DNA from: an uncultured Lachnospiraceae bacterium
Lineage (GTDB): Bacteria > Bacillota > Clostridia > Lachnospirales > Lachnospiraceae
NCBI GenBank assembly: GCA_905235345.1
Contig: CAJOLO010000026.1
Coordinates: forward strand, 1-15,544
Reading direction: 5' to 3'
Length of the DNA stretch: 15,544 nucleotides
Within the stretch, counting starts at the first letter, position 1; each line of letters starts with the position of its first letter. Made by a program: the position numbers and the translations under genes. A model generated the notes under the pieces. That model ran no database searches. It was not told the origin of the DNA and saw only the letters and a program-made list of their open reading frames with translations. Positions 7,098-13,516 of this stretch are shown piece after piece.

Positions 7098-8846
7098 ATG
7101 GCTGAGATATTATTTAACAATAAGAATATACAGTTGGAAATCAAGGAAATATATACTGATGTGCTCATATTGGGCGGAGGCACCGCAGGCTGTTATGCGG
7201 CACTTACCATTGCAAGGAATTCAGGGCTTAGGGTGTTGATTGCGGAGAAGGCAGATATCAGAAGAAGCGGTTGTCTGGCAGCGGGAGTGAATGCGTTAAA
7301 TGCGTATATTACTAAGGGGCATGTTCCGGAAGATTATGTGGATTATGCCACGAAGGATGCTGCCGGTATCGTTCGTAGGGATCTGTTGCTTACGGCTGCA
7401 GAGGAATTCAATGAAGTGACACGTGATCTGGAAGAGCTTGGACTTGTCATATTGAAGGATGAGAACGGCGAATATGTTGCAAGAGGTAACCGCAATATCA
7501 AGATAAACGGAGAGAATATTAAGCCTCTTCTTGCGGATGCCGTTAAAAAACATGAACAGATAGATGTGCTTAATCATGTAAATATAACGGAACTGCTTGT
7601 TGATAACAACAGAGTGTACGGAGCTGTGGGATTTTCAGTCAGGGATCAAGTTGCATATGTCCTGTATGCTCCGAAGGTGATTGTTGCTACGGGCGGGGCT
7701 GCCGGATTATATAAACCGAATAATCCTGGATTCTCAAGGCATAAGATGTGGTATCCGCCGTTTAATACGGGTGCGGGATATGCCATGGGTATTGAAAAAG
7801 GGGCAGAGATGACAACCTTTGAGATGCGGTTTATAGCACTCAGATGTAAGGATACTATTGCACCGACAGGAACTCTGGCTCAGGGTGTCGGGGCAAAGCA
7901 GATTAATTCAAAGGGAGATATTTACGAGACGAAATATGGTATCACCACCAGTGAGAGAGTATATGGTACCGTGTGTGAGAATGTAGAGGGCCGGGGGCCC
8001 TGTTATCTCAAGACGACAGGTATTACCAGAGAACAGTCAGACGATCTTCTTAAGGCGTATCTTAATATGGCTCCAAGCCAGACTCTTAAGTGGATTGAGA
8101 GTGGGAAGCTTCCTAATGAACAGGATGTGGAGATTGAGGGTACTGAACCGTATATTGTGGGAGGCCATACGGCAAGCGGATATTGGGTTGATACTGACAG
8201 GCAGACCACAATTTCAGGTCTTTATGCTGCGGGAGATGTGGCAGGCGGATGCCCTCAGAAGTATGTGACGGGAGCACTGGCAGAAGGTAAGATAGCAGCC
8301 TTATCTATATTGAAATCGTTTTCAGAAAATGAGCCTGGAGATAATATATCGGAAGATGAATTGAGACAGAAGGTTGAAACACAGGCAAAGCAGGTGATTT
8401 CAGATTATGAGCATATTCTTGAAACAGATAAAGCAGCCTATTCGGTTGAAGAGCTTGAAGAAGCGATGCAGAAGGTGATGGATGAATATGCCGGAGGAAT
8501 TGCCACGAATTATCGTTACAATGAGAAACAGCTTGCCATTGCCGGGGATAAGATCGGGCAGCTGATTCATTTGTCGGAGCAGTTAAAAGCAGACTCCATG
8601 CATGATCTTTTGTTTGTTTATGAACTTAAGGAACGACTTGTTGTGTGCAAGTCCGTTATAGCACATCTGGAGGGAAGAAAGGAAACCAGATGGCATGCCT
8701 TTAATGAGAATCTTGATTATCCTGATGAAGATCCGGCCTATTACGGATATGTTAATTCACGTATGGAGAACGGAGAGATTAAGATAATCTTTCGACCGCT
8801 TATAAGTGGCGAACACTACGACCATGCGGAAGCGAGTCTTGAATAA
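7098..8846 (+). CDS. aprA: Adenylylsulfate (APS) reductase alpha subunit-like flavoprotein
   Basis: Likely reduces APS to sulfite and AMP using FAD, with electrons from the adjacent ferredoxin subunit. The 582-residue protein belongs to the succinate dehydrogenase/fumarate reductase flavoprotein group. It has an N-terminal FAD-binding LILGGGTAGCYAAL (23-36), a GCLAAGVNALNAY segment (58-70) and a late FAD motif GLYAAGDVAGG (374-384). By motif comparison with AprA, Trp218 (MWYPPF), Arg249 (ALRCKDT) and His357 (VGGHTASGYWV) match residues near the APS site, which favours APS reductase over fumarate reductase or L-aspartate oxidase. It is shorter than dissimilatory AprA (about 640-660 residues). 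GGAGG at 7088-7092 precedes the ATG by 5 nt. The ferredoxin gene starts 14 bp downstream and cysDN follows, placing it in assimilation. Confidence 0.85.
   Translation: MAEILFNNKNIQLEIKEIYTDVLILGGGTAGCYAALTIARNSGLRVLIAEKADIRRSGCLAAGVNALNAYITKGHVPEDYVDYATKDAAGIVRRDLLLTAAEEFNEVTRDLEELGLVILKDENGEYVARGNRNIKINGENIKPLLADAVKKHEQIDVLNHVNITELLVDNNRVYGAVGFSVRDQVAYVLYAPKVIVATGGAAGLYKPNNPGFSRHKMWYPPFNTGAGYAMGIEKGAEMTTFEMRFIALRCKDTIAPTGTLAQGVGAKQINSKGDIYETKYGITTSERVYGTVCENVEGRGPCYLKTTGITREQSDDLLKAYLNMAPSQTLKWIESGKLPNEQDVEIEGTEPYIVGGHTASGYWVDTDRQTTISGLYAAGDVAGGCPQKYVTGALAEGKIAALSILKSFSENEPGDNISEDELRQKVETQAKQVISDYEHILETDKAAYSVEELEEAMQKVMDEYAGGIATNYRYNEKQLAIAGDKIGQLIHLSEQLKADSMHDLLFVYELKERLVVCKSVIAHLEGRKETRWHAFNENLDYPDEDPAYYGYVNSRMENGEIKIIFRPLISGEHYDHAEASLE
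8311..8324. promoter_or_regulatory. cre-like site inside aprA
   Basis: TGAAATCGTTTTCA fits the CcpA cre consensus TGWAANCGNTNWCA at every position. Its 12-bp core is the exact reverse complement of the core at 13276-13287. It lies in the last third of aprA and overlaps the codons for LKSFS. CcpA sites within coding regions are known. It could also be a chance match in coding DNA. Confidence 0.35.
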
Positions 8847-8860
8847 GTGAGGATGATTTT

Positions 8861-9172
8861 ATGAGTGTGAGAGTCAATAAAGAAAAGTGTATCGGTTGCG
8901 GAAAATGCACGGATGTATGTCCGGGGAATCTGTTTGAGCTTTCTGAGGGAAAAGCACATATGTGTTACCCGAAGGATTGCTGGGGCTGTGTGTCCTGTGT
9001 AAAGGAATGTCCGGTGGGAGCGATTGAGTTCTTCCTGGGAGCAGATGTGGGTGGAAACGGAAGCATTATGACAGTAAAGGAAGAACCGGGAGTTCTGCAT
9101 TGGAGAATAGAGAAGCCTGATCATACTGTAACTGAAATCAATATAGATCGAAGCAGTTCTAACCAATATTGA
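8861..9172 (+). CDS. aprB: APS reductase beta subunit-like 2x[4Fe-4S] ferredoxin
   Basis: The probable electron-transfer partner of the preceding flavoprotein; 103 residues. It carries two [4Fe-4S] motifs, Cys10-x2-Cys13-x2-Cys16-x3-Cys20 and Cys40-x2-Cys43-x2-Cys46-x3-Cys50, each followed by proline. Trp41 directly after the first cysteine of the second motif matches the AprB tryptophan thought to relay electrons to FAD. The stretch after the clusters (GNGSIM at 65-70 and WRIEKPDHTV at 81-90) resembles the AprB beta-sheet region, which supports AprB over a generic ferredoxin. Dissimilatory AprB is about 150 residues; the C-terminal tail that wraps AprA is absent here. The gene is 14 bp from aprA and 57 bp from cysD, so all four should be co-transcribed. 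Confidence 0.82.
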   Translation: MSVRVNKEKCIGCGKCTDVCPGNLFELSEGKAHMCYPKDCWGCVSCVKECPVGAIEFFLGADVGGNGSIMTVKEEPGVLHWRIEKPDHTVTEINIDRSSSNQY

Positions 9173-9229
9173 TAATAATGATCTGATTAGAGCAATTATG
9201 ATAAGAAACTGTAATAGGAGACGAGGATT

Positions 9230-10132
9230 ATGAGTAATTTAACGCATTTGGACGAATTAGAAGCAGAAGCAATCTACATAATCAGAGAGGTGGCGGCAGA
9301 ATGTGAAAAGCCTGTCATGTTGTATTCCATAGGAAAAGACAGCTCGGTAATGCTGCATCTTGCAATGAAGGCATTTTATCCGGAGAAACCGCCTTTCCCG
9401 TTCCTGCATGTGAATACCACATGGAAGTTCAGGGAGATGATTGAGTTTCGTGATAAGACTGCGAAAGAACTCGGGATAGAGATGCTTGAGTATATTAATG
9501 AGGATGGTGTGAAGCAGGGAATCAATCCTTTCGATCATGGTTCTGCATATACAGACATTATGAAGACACAGGCGCTTAAGCAGGCACTTAATAAGTACGG
9601 ATTTACTGCTGCATTTGGCGGTGGAAGAAGGGATGAGGAGAAGTCCAGGGCAAAGGAGAGAATCTTCTCTTTCAGAAATGCACAGCATGCTTGGGACCCT
9701 AAGAATCAGAGACCTGAGATGTGGAAACTTTATAATACGGAGATATATAAAGGTGAGAGTATTCGTGTGTTCCCGATTTCCAACTGGACGGAAAAGGATA
9801 TATGGCAGTATATCAAGCAGGAGAATATTCCTATAGTTCCGTTATATTTTGCGGATAAGAGACCGGTGGTGTACCGGGATGGCAATATCATTATGGTGGA
9901 TGATGACCGTATGAGGTTAGAGCCGGATGAGAAGCCGGAGATGAAGATGGTGCGTTTCAGGACACTTGGATGTTATCCGTTATCAGGTGGCGTGGAATCG
10001 ACGGCCACAACCTTGGATGAGATAATTGAGGAAACGCTTGCCTCCGTCGAATCAGAGAGAACAAGTCGTGTTATTGATTCCGATGGTGGAGCGGCAAGTA
10101 TGGAAAAAAGAAAGAGAGAGGGGTATTTCTAA
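9230..10132 (+). CDS. cysD: Sulfate adenylyltransferase subunit 2 (ATP sulfurylase, small subunit)
   Basis: Transfers AMP from ATP to sulfate to form APS, driven by GTP hydrolysis in the CysN partner. The 300-residue protein belongs to the PP-loop/PAPS-reductase fold, with the nucleotide-binding SIGKDSS (33-39), HVNTTWKFREM (60-70), FGGGRRDEEKSRAKER (129-144) and LGCYPLSGGVEST (246-258). The length matches CysD of proteobacteria. An AGGAGA site precedes the ATG. Its stop and the cysN start are one base apart (TAA-T-ATG), indicating tight translational coupling of the two subunits. A bona fide PAPS reductase (CysH) is excluded by the CysD-specific GGGRRDEEKSRAKER block and the adjacent cysN. 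Confidence 0.96.
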   Translation: MSNLTHLDELEAEAIYIIREVAAECEKPVMLYSIGKDSSVMLHLAMKAFYPEKPPFPFLHVNTTWKFREMIEFRDKTAKELGIEMLEYINEDGVKQGINPFDHGSAYTDIMKTQALKQALNKYGFTAAFGGGRRDEEKSRAKERIFSFRNAQHAWDPKNQRPEMWKLYNTEIYKGESIRVFPISNWTEKDIWQYIKQENIPIVPLYFADKRPVVYRDGNIIMVDDDRMRLEPDEKPEMKMVRFRTLGCYPLSGGVESTATTLDEIIEETLASVESERTSRVIDSDGGAASMEKRKREGYF

Positions 10133-10133
10133 T

Positions 10134-11825
10134 ATGAGCGGATTGTTAAAATTCATCACCTGTGGAAGCGTGGATGACGGTAAATCCACACTGATAGGAC
10201 ATATCCTGTATGATTCAAAGCTGCTGTATGCAGATCAGGAGAAAGCTCTGGAACTTGACAGTAAGGTCGGTTCAAGAGGCGGAGATATTGATTATTCCCT
10301 TCTGCTGGACGGCTTGATGGCAGAGCGTGAGCAGGGTATTACGATTGATGTGGCATTCAGATATTTTACAACTGATCACAGAAGCTTTATCGTGGCTGAT
10401 ACTCCCGGACATGAAGAATACACGAGGAATATGGCAGTGGGTGCTTCGTTTGCCCAGCTGGCAATTGTTATGGTGGATGCAAAACAGGGAGTACTCATAC
10501 AGACCAGACGTCATGCGAGAATATGTGCACTGATGGGAATCAGGTATTTTGTCTTTGCGGTTAATAAGATGGATCTGGTGGACTATTCCGAGGAGAGATT
10601 CCATGAAATTGAAAATGATATCAGAGAACTTTCGGAGTCGTTAGGGTTATACAGTGTGAAGATAATACCTGTTTCTGCAACTGAGGGAGATAATGTGACA
10701 GTTAAGTCACCTAATATGGAATGGTATAGTGGAGAGCCACTGCTTGCTTATCTTGAGCAGGTTGATGTGGCGGAGGCATCAGTCGGAACCGGTTTCTATC
10801 TTCCGGTTCAGAGAGTGTGCCGACCGACTCATGAGTTTCGTGGATTTCAAGGGCAGATCGAGAGTGGCAGCGTGAAGGTGGGACAGAAGATATATACACT
10901 GCCCAGTAACGAAACTGCTACAGTTAAGGATGTACTGATAGGTGATAAAGAAGTAAATGAGGCATCGGCGGGGCAGGCGGTTACGATAACGCTGGACAGA
11001 GAAGTTGATGTCAGCCGTGGCTGTGTGCTTTCTGACAGTGATACTCTGCCCGTGGCAGGTAATATCACGGCGACTCTTTTGTGGATGGATGACGATAAGC
11101 TTACTATAGGTAAAGAATATCTGGTTAAATTGGGAACCAAGAAGGTTGCCGGCGTAGTAAAAGAGATACTTTACAAGATTGATGTTAATTCGGGAGAACA
11201 CGTCGATGCTGATTTGATCGAAAAGAATGAGATTGCGGTCTGCAAGATTTCTCTGAATGAGAGAATTGTAGTGGATGCATTTGCAAGGAATAAAACACTG
11301 GGAGAACTTATACTGATAGATCGTGTAAGTCATATGACCGCAGCCTGTGGAGTAGTAGACAACGTTGATACCTCTGATGAAGCACCATATTTTGAAAAAG
11401 ATGAGATACGAACAGGCGGATATATATTTGAGGAGTTCTATTTCAACCTTGATAATGCTTCGTTGTCAAGAACGACAGAGGATGCCGGTACATACCGGGT
11501 AGGAGATTCGGTTCCGATAGAGGGTGATTCCTTTAAATATCCTGAATATTTCGATATTATTGCGCTTGATGATGATGCGGCAATTCTTATAAGAGATCAT
11601 AAAGTGTTTGATATAATTCCGCTTTCGGAATACAGATATCAGGGCTTACCGGTACTTGATGAGAAGGGGTTTGCACTTCAGATAAACGGAGCTTCCGAAC
11701 TGGAGGAACTGATAAAAGAATACAGCGAGACTGAGCCTGATAAGAAACAGGAATTCCATAATAAATGGTTCAAGTTTGAGACGTATCGCAGAATTGTCTG
11801 CACGGACAATTTCTGGATGATTTGA
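10134..11825 (+). CDS. cysN: Sulfate adenylyltransferase subunit 1 (GTPase subunit) with C-terminal extension
   Basis: The EF-Tu-like GTPase that powers APS formation by CysD. The 563-residue protein shows G1 GSVDDGKST (11-19), G3 DTPGHEEY (89-96), G4 NKMD (144-147) and G5 SA (181-182), then beta-barrel domains II and III ending near ILIDRVSHMTAACG (393-406). About 155 further residues (409-563) follow, beyond the usual ~475-residue CysN. They contain no GxSGSGKS P-loop, so this is not a CysN-CysC (APS kinase) fusion. The extension is acidic and ends in an aromatic-rich tail. I place the start at the ATG one base after the cysD stop, preceded by a GAGAGGGG site; upstream in-frame starts lie inside cysD and would delay the GTPase motif. 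Confidence 0.94.
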   Translation: MSGLLKFITCGSVDDGKSTLIGHILYDSKLLYADQEKALELDSKVGSRGGDIDYSLLLDGLMAEREQGITIDVAFRYFTTDHRSFIVADTPGHEEYTRNMAVGASFAQLAIVMVDAKQGVLIQTRRHARICALMGIRYFVFAVNKMDLVDYSEERFHEIENDIRELSESLGLYSVKIIPVSATEGDNVTVKSPNMEWYSGEPLLAYLEQVDVAEASVGTGFYLPVQRVCRPTHEFRGFQGQIESGSVKVGQKIYTLPSNETATVKDVLIGDKEVNEASAGQAVTITLDREVDVSRGCVLSDSDTLPVAGNITATLLWMDDDKLTIGKEYLVKLGTKKVAGVVKEILYKIDVNSGEHVDADLIEKNEIAVCKISLNERIVVDAFARNKTLGELILIDRVSHMTAACGVVDNVDTSDEAPYFEKDEIRTGGYIFEEFYFNLDNASLSRTTEDAGTYRVGDSVPIEGDSFKYPEYFDIIALDDDAAILIRDHKVFDIIPLSEYRYQGLPVLDEKGFALQINGASELEELIKEYSETEPDKKQEFHNKWFKFETYRRIVCTDNFWMI

Positions 11826-11872
11826 TGTAAGTATATAACCGGGATTAGCAGATGAAGATATTATATGACGTA

Positions 11873-11882
11873 CAACCGGTTG
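11873..11882. promoter_or_regulatory. Palindrome upstream of the LacI-family gene
   Basis: CAACCGGTTG is a perfect 10-bp palindrome with a central CG, in the 155-bp gap between cysN and the regulator gene. It fits the general AANCGNTT form of LacI-family half-site pairs, but its flanks differ from the GAAWACGWWTTC sites elsewhere. It could be an autoregulatory operator. No convincing promoter or terminator was found in this gap, so the regulator may also be read from the apr-cys operon. Confidence 0.3.
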
Positions 11883-11980
11883 CAGGAATGCATGAAGTGT
11901 TTTTGAATTACATAAACATATTTAAGGGAGTCTTGAATATTACAAAAGATAATTTATAGAGTGCTTGGGGGATGATATAT

Positions 11981-13057
11981 ATGTCAATTAAAAAAATAGC
12001 CGAAATGGTTGGAGTGTCACCGGCAACGGTATCCAGAGTTCTTAATAATCCGGATTACCGTTGCTCGAAGCCGGGGTTAAGGGATCAGATATGGAAGGCG
12101 GCCATAGAGCTGGATTACACACCGAATGTTGCCGCAAGAAATCTGAAGCTTGGAGTTAAATCTGAAGAAAAAAAAGTCATATATATCAATGTTCTTATGA
12201 CAAGGACAGATACCAATAAGGCTGATCCTTTTTTCTCTGAGATACTTCATGTGATAGAGACTGAAATTCACAAAAGCGGATGTATATTGTCAAATCTGTG
12301 GTACAGATCCTTATTCTCCAATGATTCAAGATGTGAGCTGGAGAATATTGACAGGGTGATCTCGGATATGTATAGCGAAACGGGTGGTAAATCAGATGGG
12401 TTGATCATTCTGGGACGGTGTAACAGAAAGGCAATGGAGAAATTCTGCAAGGTATTTGGAAATGTTGTTACAGTCAATCGCAATTCATCAGGCTATGCGG
12501 TGGATGAAGTGTTGTGTGATGGAAGAAAGATTGCATCAATGGCAGTGGAATACCTGTATTCTCTCGGACACAGAAAGATAGGATATGTCGGAGAATGTAA
12601 GAATGAGGTTCGTTATTCGGGATATCTGGAGACACTGACCAGATATGGAATGGAACTGATGCCGGAGTATGTTATTGCGACCAGACAGACCGAGGCCAAC
12701 GGATACGACAGCATGTTGAAGTTTCTTCAGTCTGATGATTGTCCTACAGGCATATACTGTGCCAATGACATTACGGCAATCGGTATGTTGAAATGTCTCC
12801 AGAAATTCAAGAATCATTTTCCCAGACCGTCTATTATCGCCAGCGATGATATAGAGGAAGCGCAGTATTCAAAACCGATGCTTACAACAGTGAGAGTTCC
12901 GCGGGATGAGATGGGACGTTTCGCCGTCAAGCTTTTGCTTGATCGTATATATGGAGGGCATAGCAGTGTGGTTCGTATGGAGATGGAGAGTAGGTTGATG
13001 ATTCGTGAGAGTTGTCAGAGTATATCGGATAGTATATGGAGTGATTATTGCATATAA
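11981..13057 (+). CDS. LacI-family transcriptional regulator
   Basis: A DNA-binding regulator of 358 residues in the usual LacI layout. Residues 3-22 are the helix-turn-helix, with recognition helix SPATVSRVLN (13-22). Residues 51-57 (AARNLKL) form the hinge whose leucine inserts at a central CG step. A periplasmic-binding-protein-like effector and dimerisation domain follows from about 65. Near its end are the family-typical IIASDDIEEAQYSKP and TTVRVPRDEMGRFAVKLLL segments. The recognition helix differs from CcpA's SMATVSRVVN at only two positions, which predicts cre-like, CG-centred operators; such sites flank this gene. I prefer the ATG at 11981, with a GGGGG site nine bases upstream, over the in-frame ATG at 11972, which directly abuts that site. 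The ligand is unknown. Its position between cysN and sbp suggests control of sulfate uptake and reduction. Confidence 0.9.
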   Translation: MSIKKIAEMVGVSPATVSRVLNNPDYRCSKPGLRDQIWKAAIELDYTPNVAARNLKLGVKSEEKKVIYINVLMTRTDTNKADPFFSEILHVIETEIHKSGCILSNLWYRSLFSNDSRCELENIDRVISDMYSETGGKSDGLIILGRCNRKAMEKFCKVFGNVVTVNRNSSGYAVDEVLCDGRKIASMAVEYLYSLGHRKIGYVGECKNEVRYSGYLETLTRYGMELMPEYVIATRQTEANGYDSMLKFLQSDDCPTGIYCANDITAIGMLKCLQKFKNHFPRPSIIASDDIEEAQYSKPMLTTVRVPRDEMGRFAVKLLLDRIYGGHSSVVRMEMESRLMIRESCQSISDSIWSDYCI

Positions 13058-13067
13058 AAATGTAAGG

Positions 13068-13093
13068 GTCCGGTATGATTACCGGACATTTTT
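13068..13093 (+). terminator. Rho-independent terminator after the LacI-family gene
   Basis: GTCCGGTA (13068-13075) and TACCGGAC (13080-13087) form a perfect 8-bp GC-rich stem with a TGAT loop, followed by ATTTTT. It starts 10 bp after the regulator's stop. An A-run on the left (13056-13060) could make it bidirectional. It separates sbp transcription from the upstream genes. Confidence 0.85.
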
Positions 13094-13160
13094 ATGCATA
13101 GCAGGGGTAAGTGCTTTGATAATATCATTTATTCTTTCTGAAATGTAATGTTTTCAACGC

Positions 13161-13174
13161 TGAATACGATTTCA
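13161..13174. promoter_or_regulatory. Candidate LacI/CcpA-type operator, distal site upstream of sbp
   Basis: TGAATACGATTTCA is CG-centred with outer arms TGAA/TTCA perfectly paired, and matches the cre consensus with one mismatch. Its core GAATACGATTTC differs at one base from the site at 13276-13287, and at one base from the reverse complement of the site at 6941-6952. It is 114 bp centre to centre from the proximal site. Confidence 0.45.
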
Positions 13175-13274
13175 CAATTTATTCTCGCTCAGTCTAAAAC
13201 CGGTCGAAAGTATTGAAAAAAGAATAGATTTTGTTGTGAACAAGTGGATTATTAAATATCTGCCAAATTATTTA

Positions 13275-13288
13275 TGAAAACGATTTCG
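13275..13288. promoter_or_regulatory. Candidate LacI/CcpA-type operator, proximal site upstream of sbp
   Basis: TGAAAACGATTTCG is CG-centred with GAAA/TTTC arms and matches the cre consensus except at the last base. It ends 10 bp before a weak -35-like TTGAAG at 13299. Its 12-bp core recurs exactly, in inverse orientation, inside aprA at 8312-8323. Confidence 0.5.
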
Positions 13289-13356
13289 ATATTTTGCATT
13301 GAAGAAGATGTTATAAATGATTATTGTATAAAAAATAAATGAAAGGAATAAATGAC

Positions 13357-13431
13357 ATGAAAAGAAATCTGTCTGCCGGAGGAATTGTAGATTGTATGTT
13401 ATATAAATACATTAAAAAAATATATGAGTAA
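13357..13431 (+). CDS. Possible 24-codon leader ORF upstream of sbp
   Basis: ATG at 13357 to TAA at 13429-13431, encoding 24 residues starting MKRNLSAGGIVDC and ending KKIYE. A GAAAGGA site (13341-13347) lies nine bases before the ATG, a credible ribosome binding site. The peptide is basic with one cysteine and no recognisable domain. It lies downstream of the proximal operator and 85 bp before sbp. It may be a regulatory leader peptide, a small protein or a chance ORF. Confidence 0.3.
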   Translation: MKRNLSAGGIVDCMLYKYIKKIYE

Positions 13432-13516
13432 CCAAATGAAAGAATGATGATGAAAGTAACATAATTCATTGTCTCAATATAAATAATTTAAGAGAATATA
13501 AGTGGAGGATTTCATT

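Larger units (their letters stand above)
13058..13516. other. 459-bp intergenic control region between the regulator gene and sbp
   Basis: Very AT-rich. In order it holds a rho-independent terminator (13068-13093), an imperfect CG-centred palindrome TTCAACGCTGAA (13153-13164) overlapping a cre-like site (13161-13174), a second cre-like site (13275-13288), a weak promoter candidate with TTGAAG (13299-13304) and TATTGT (13322-13327) at 17-bp spacing, and a possible 24-codon leader ORF (13357-13431). The last ~85 bp before sbp show only its GTGGAGG ribosome binding site (13502-13508). Confidence 0.55.

Noticed and set aside
7098..9172. Dissimilatory sulfate reduction locus
   Set aside because: The partner genes are cysDN and a sulfate ABC importer, and there is no sat, qmo or dsr gene in the window; both Apr subunits are short.
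10779..11333. A 184-codon open frame on the minus strand inside cysN
   Set aside because: It lies wholly opposite a well-supported CysN coding region, has no ribosome binding site that I can see and shows no recognisable domain.
10134..11825. CysN-CysC (APS kinase) fusion
   Set aside because: The protein is long enough to suggest it, but the extension has no GxSGSGKS P-loop or other APS kinase motif.
11933..11960. TTGAAT / TATAGA pair as a promoter for the LacI-family gene
   Set aside because: Transcription would start at or inside the ribosome binding site at about 11966-11971, leaving no usable leader.
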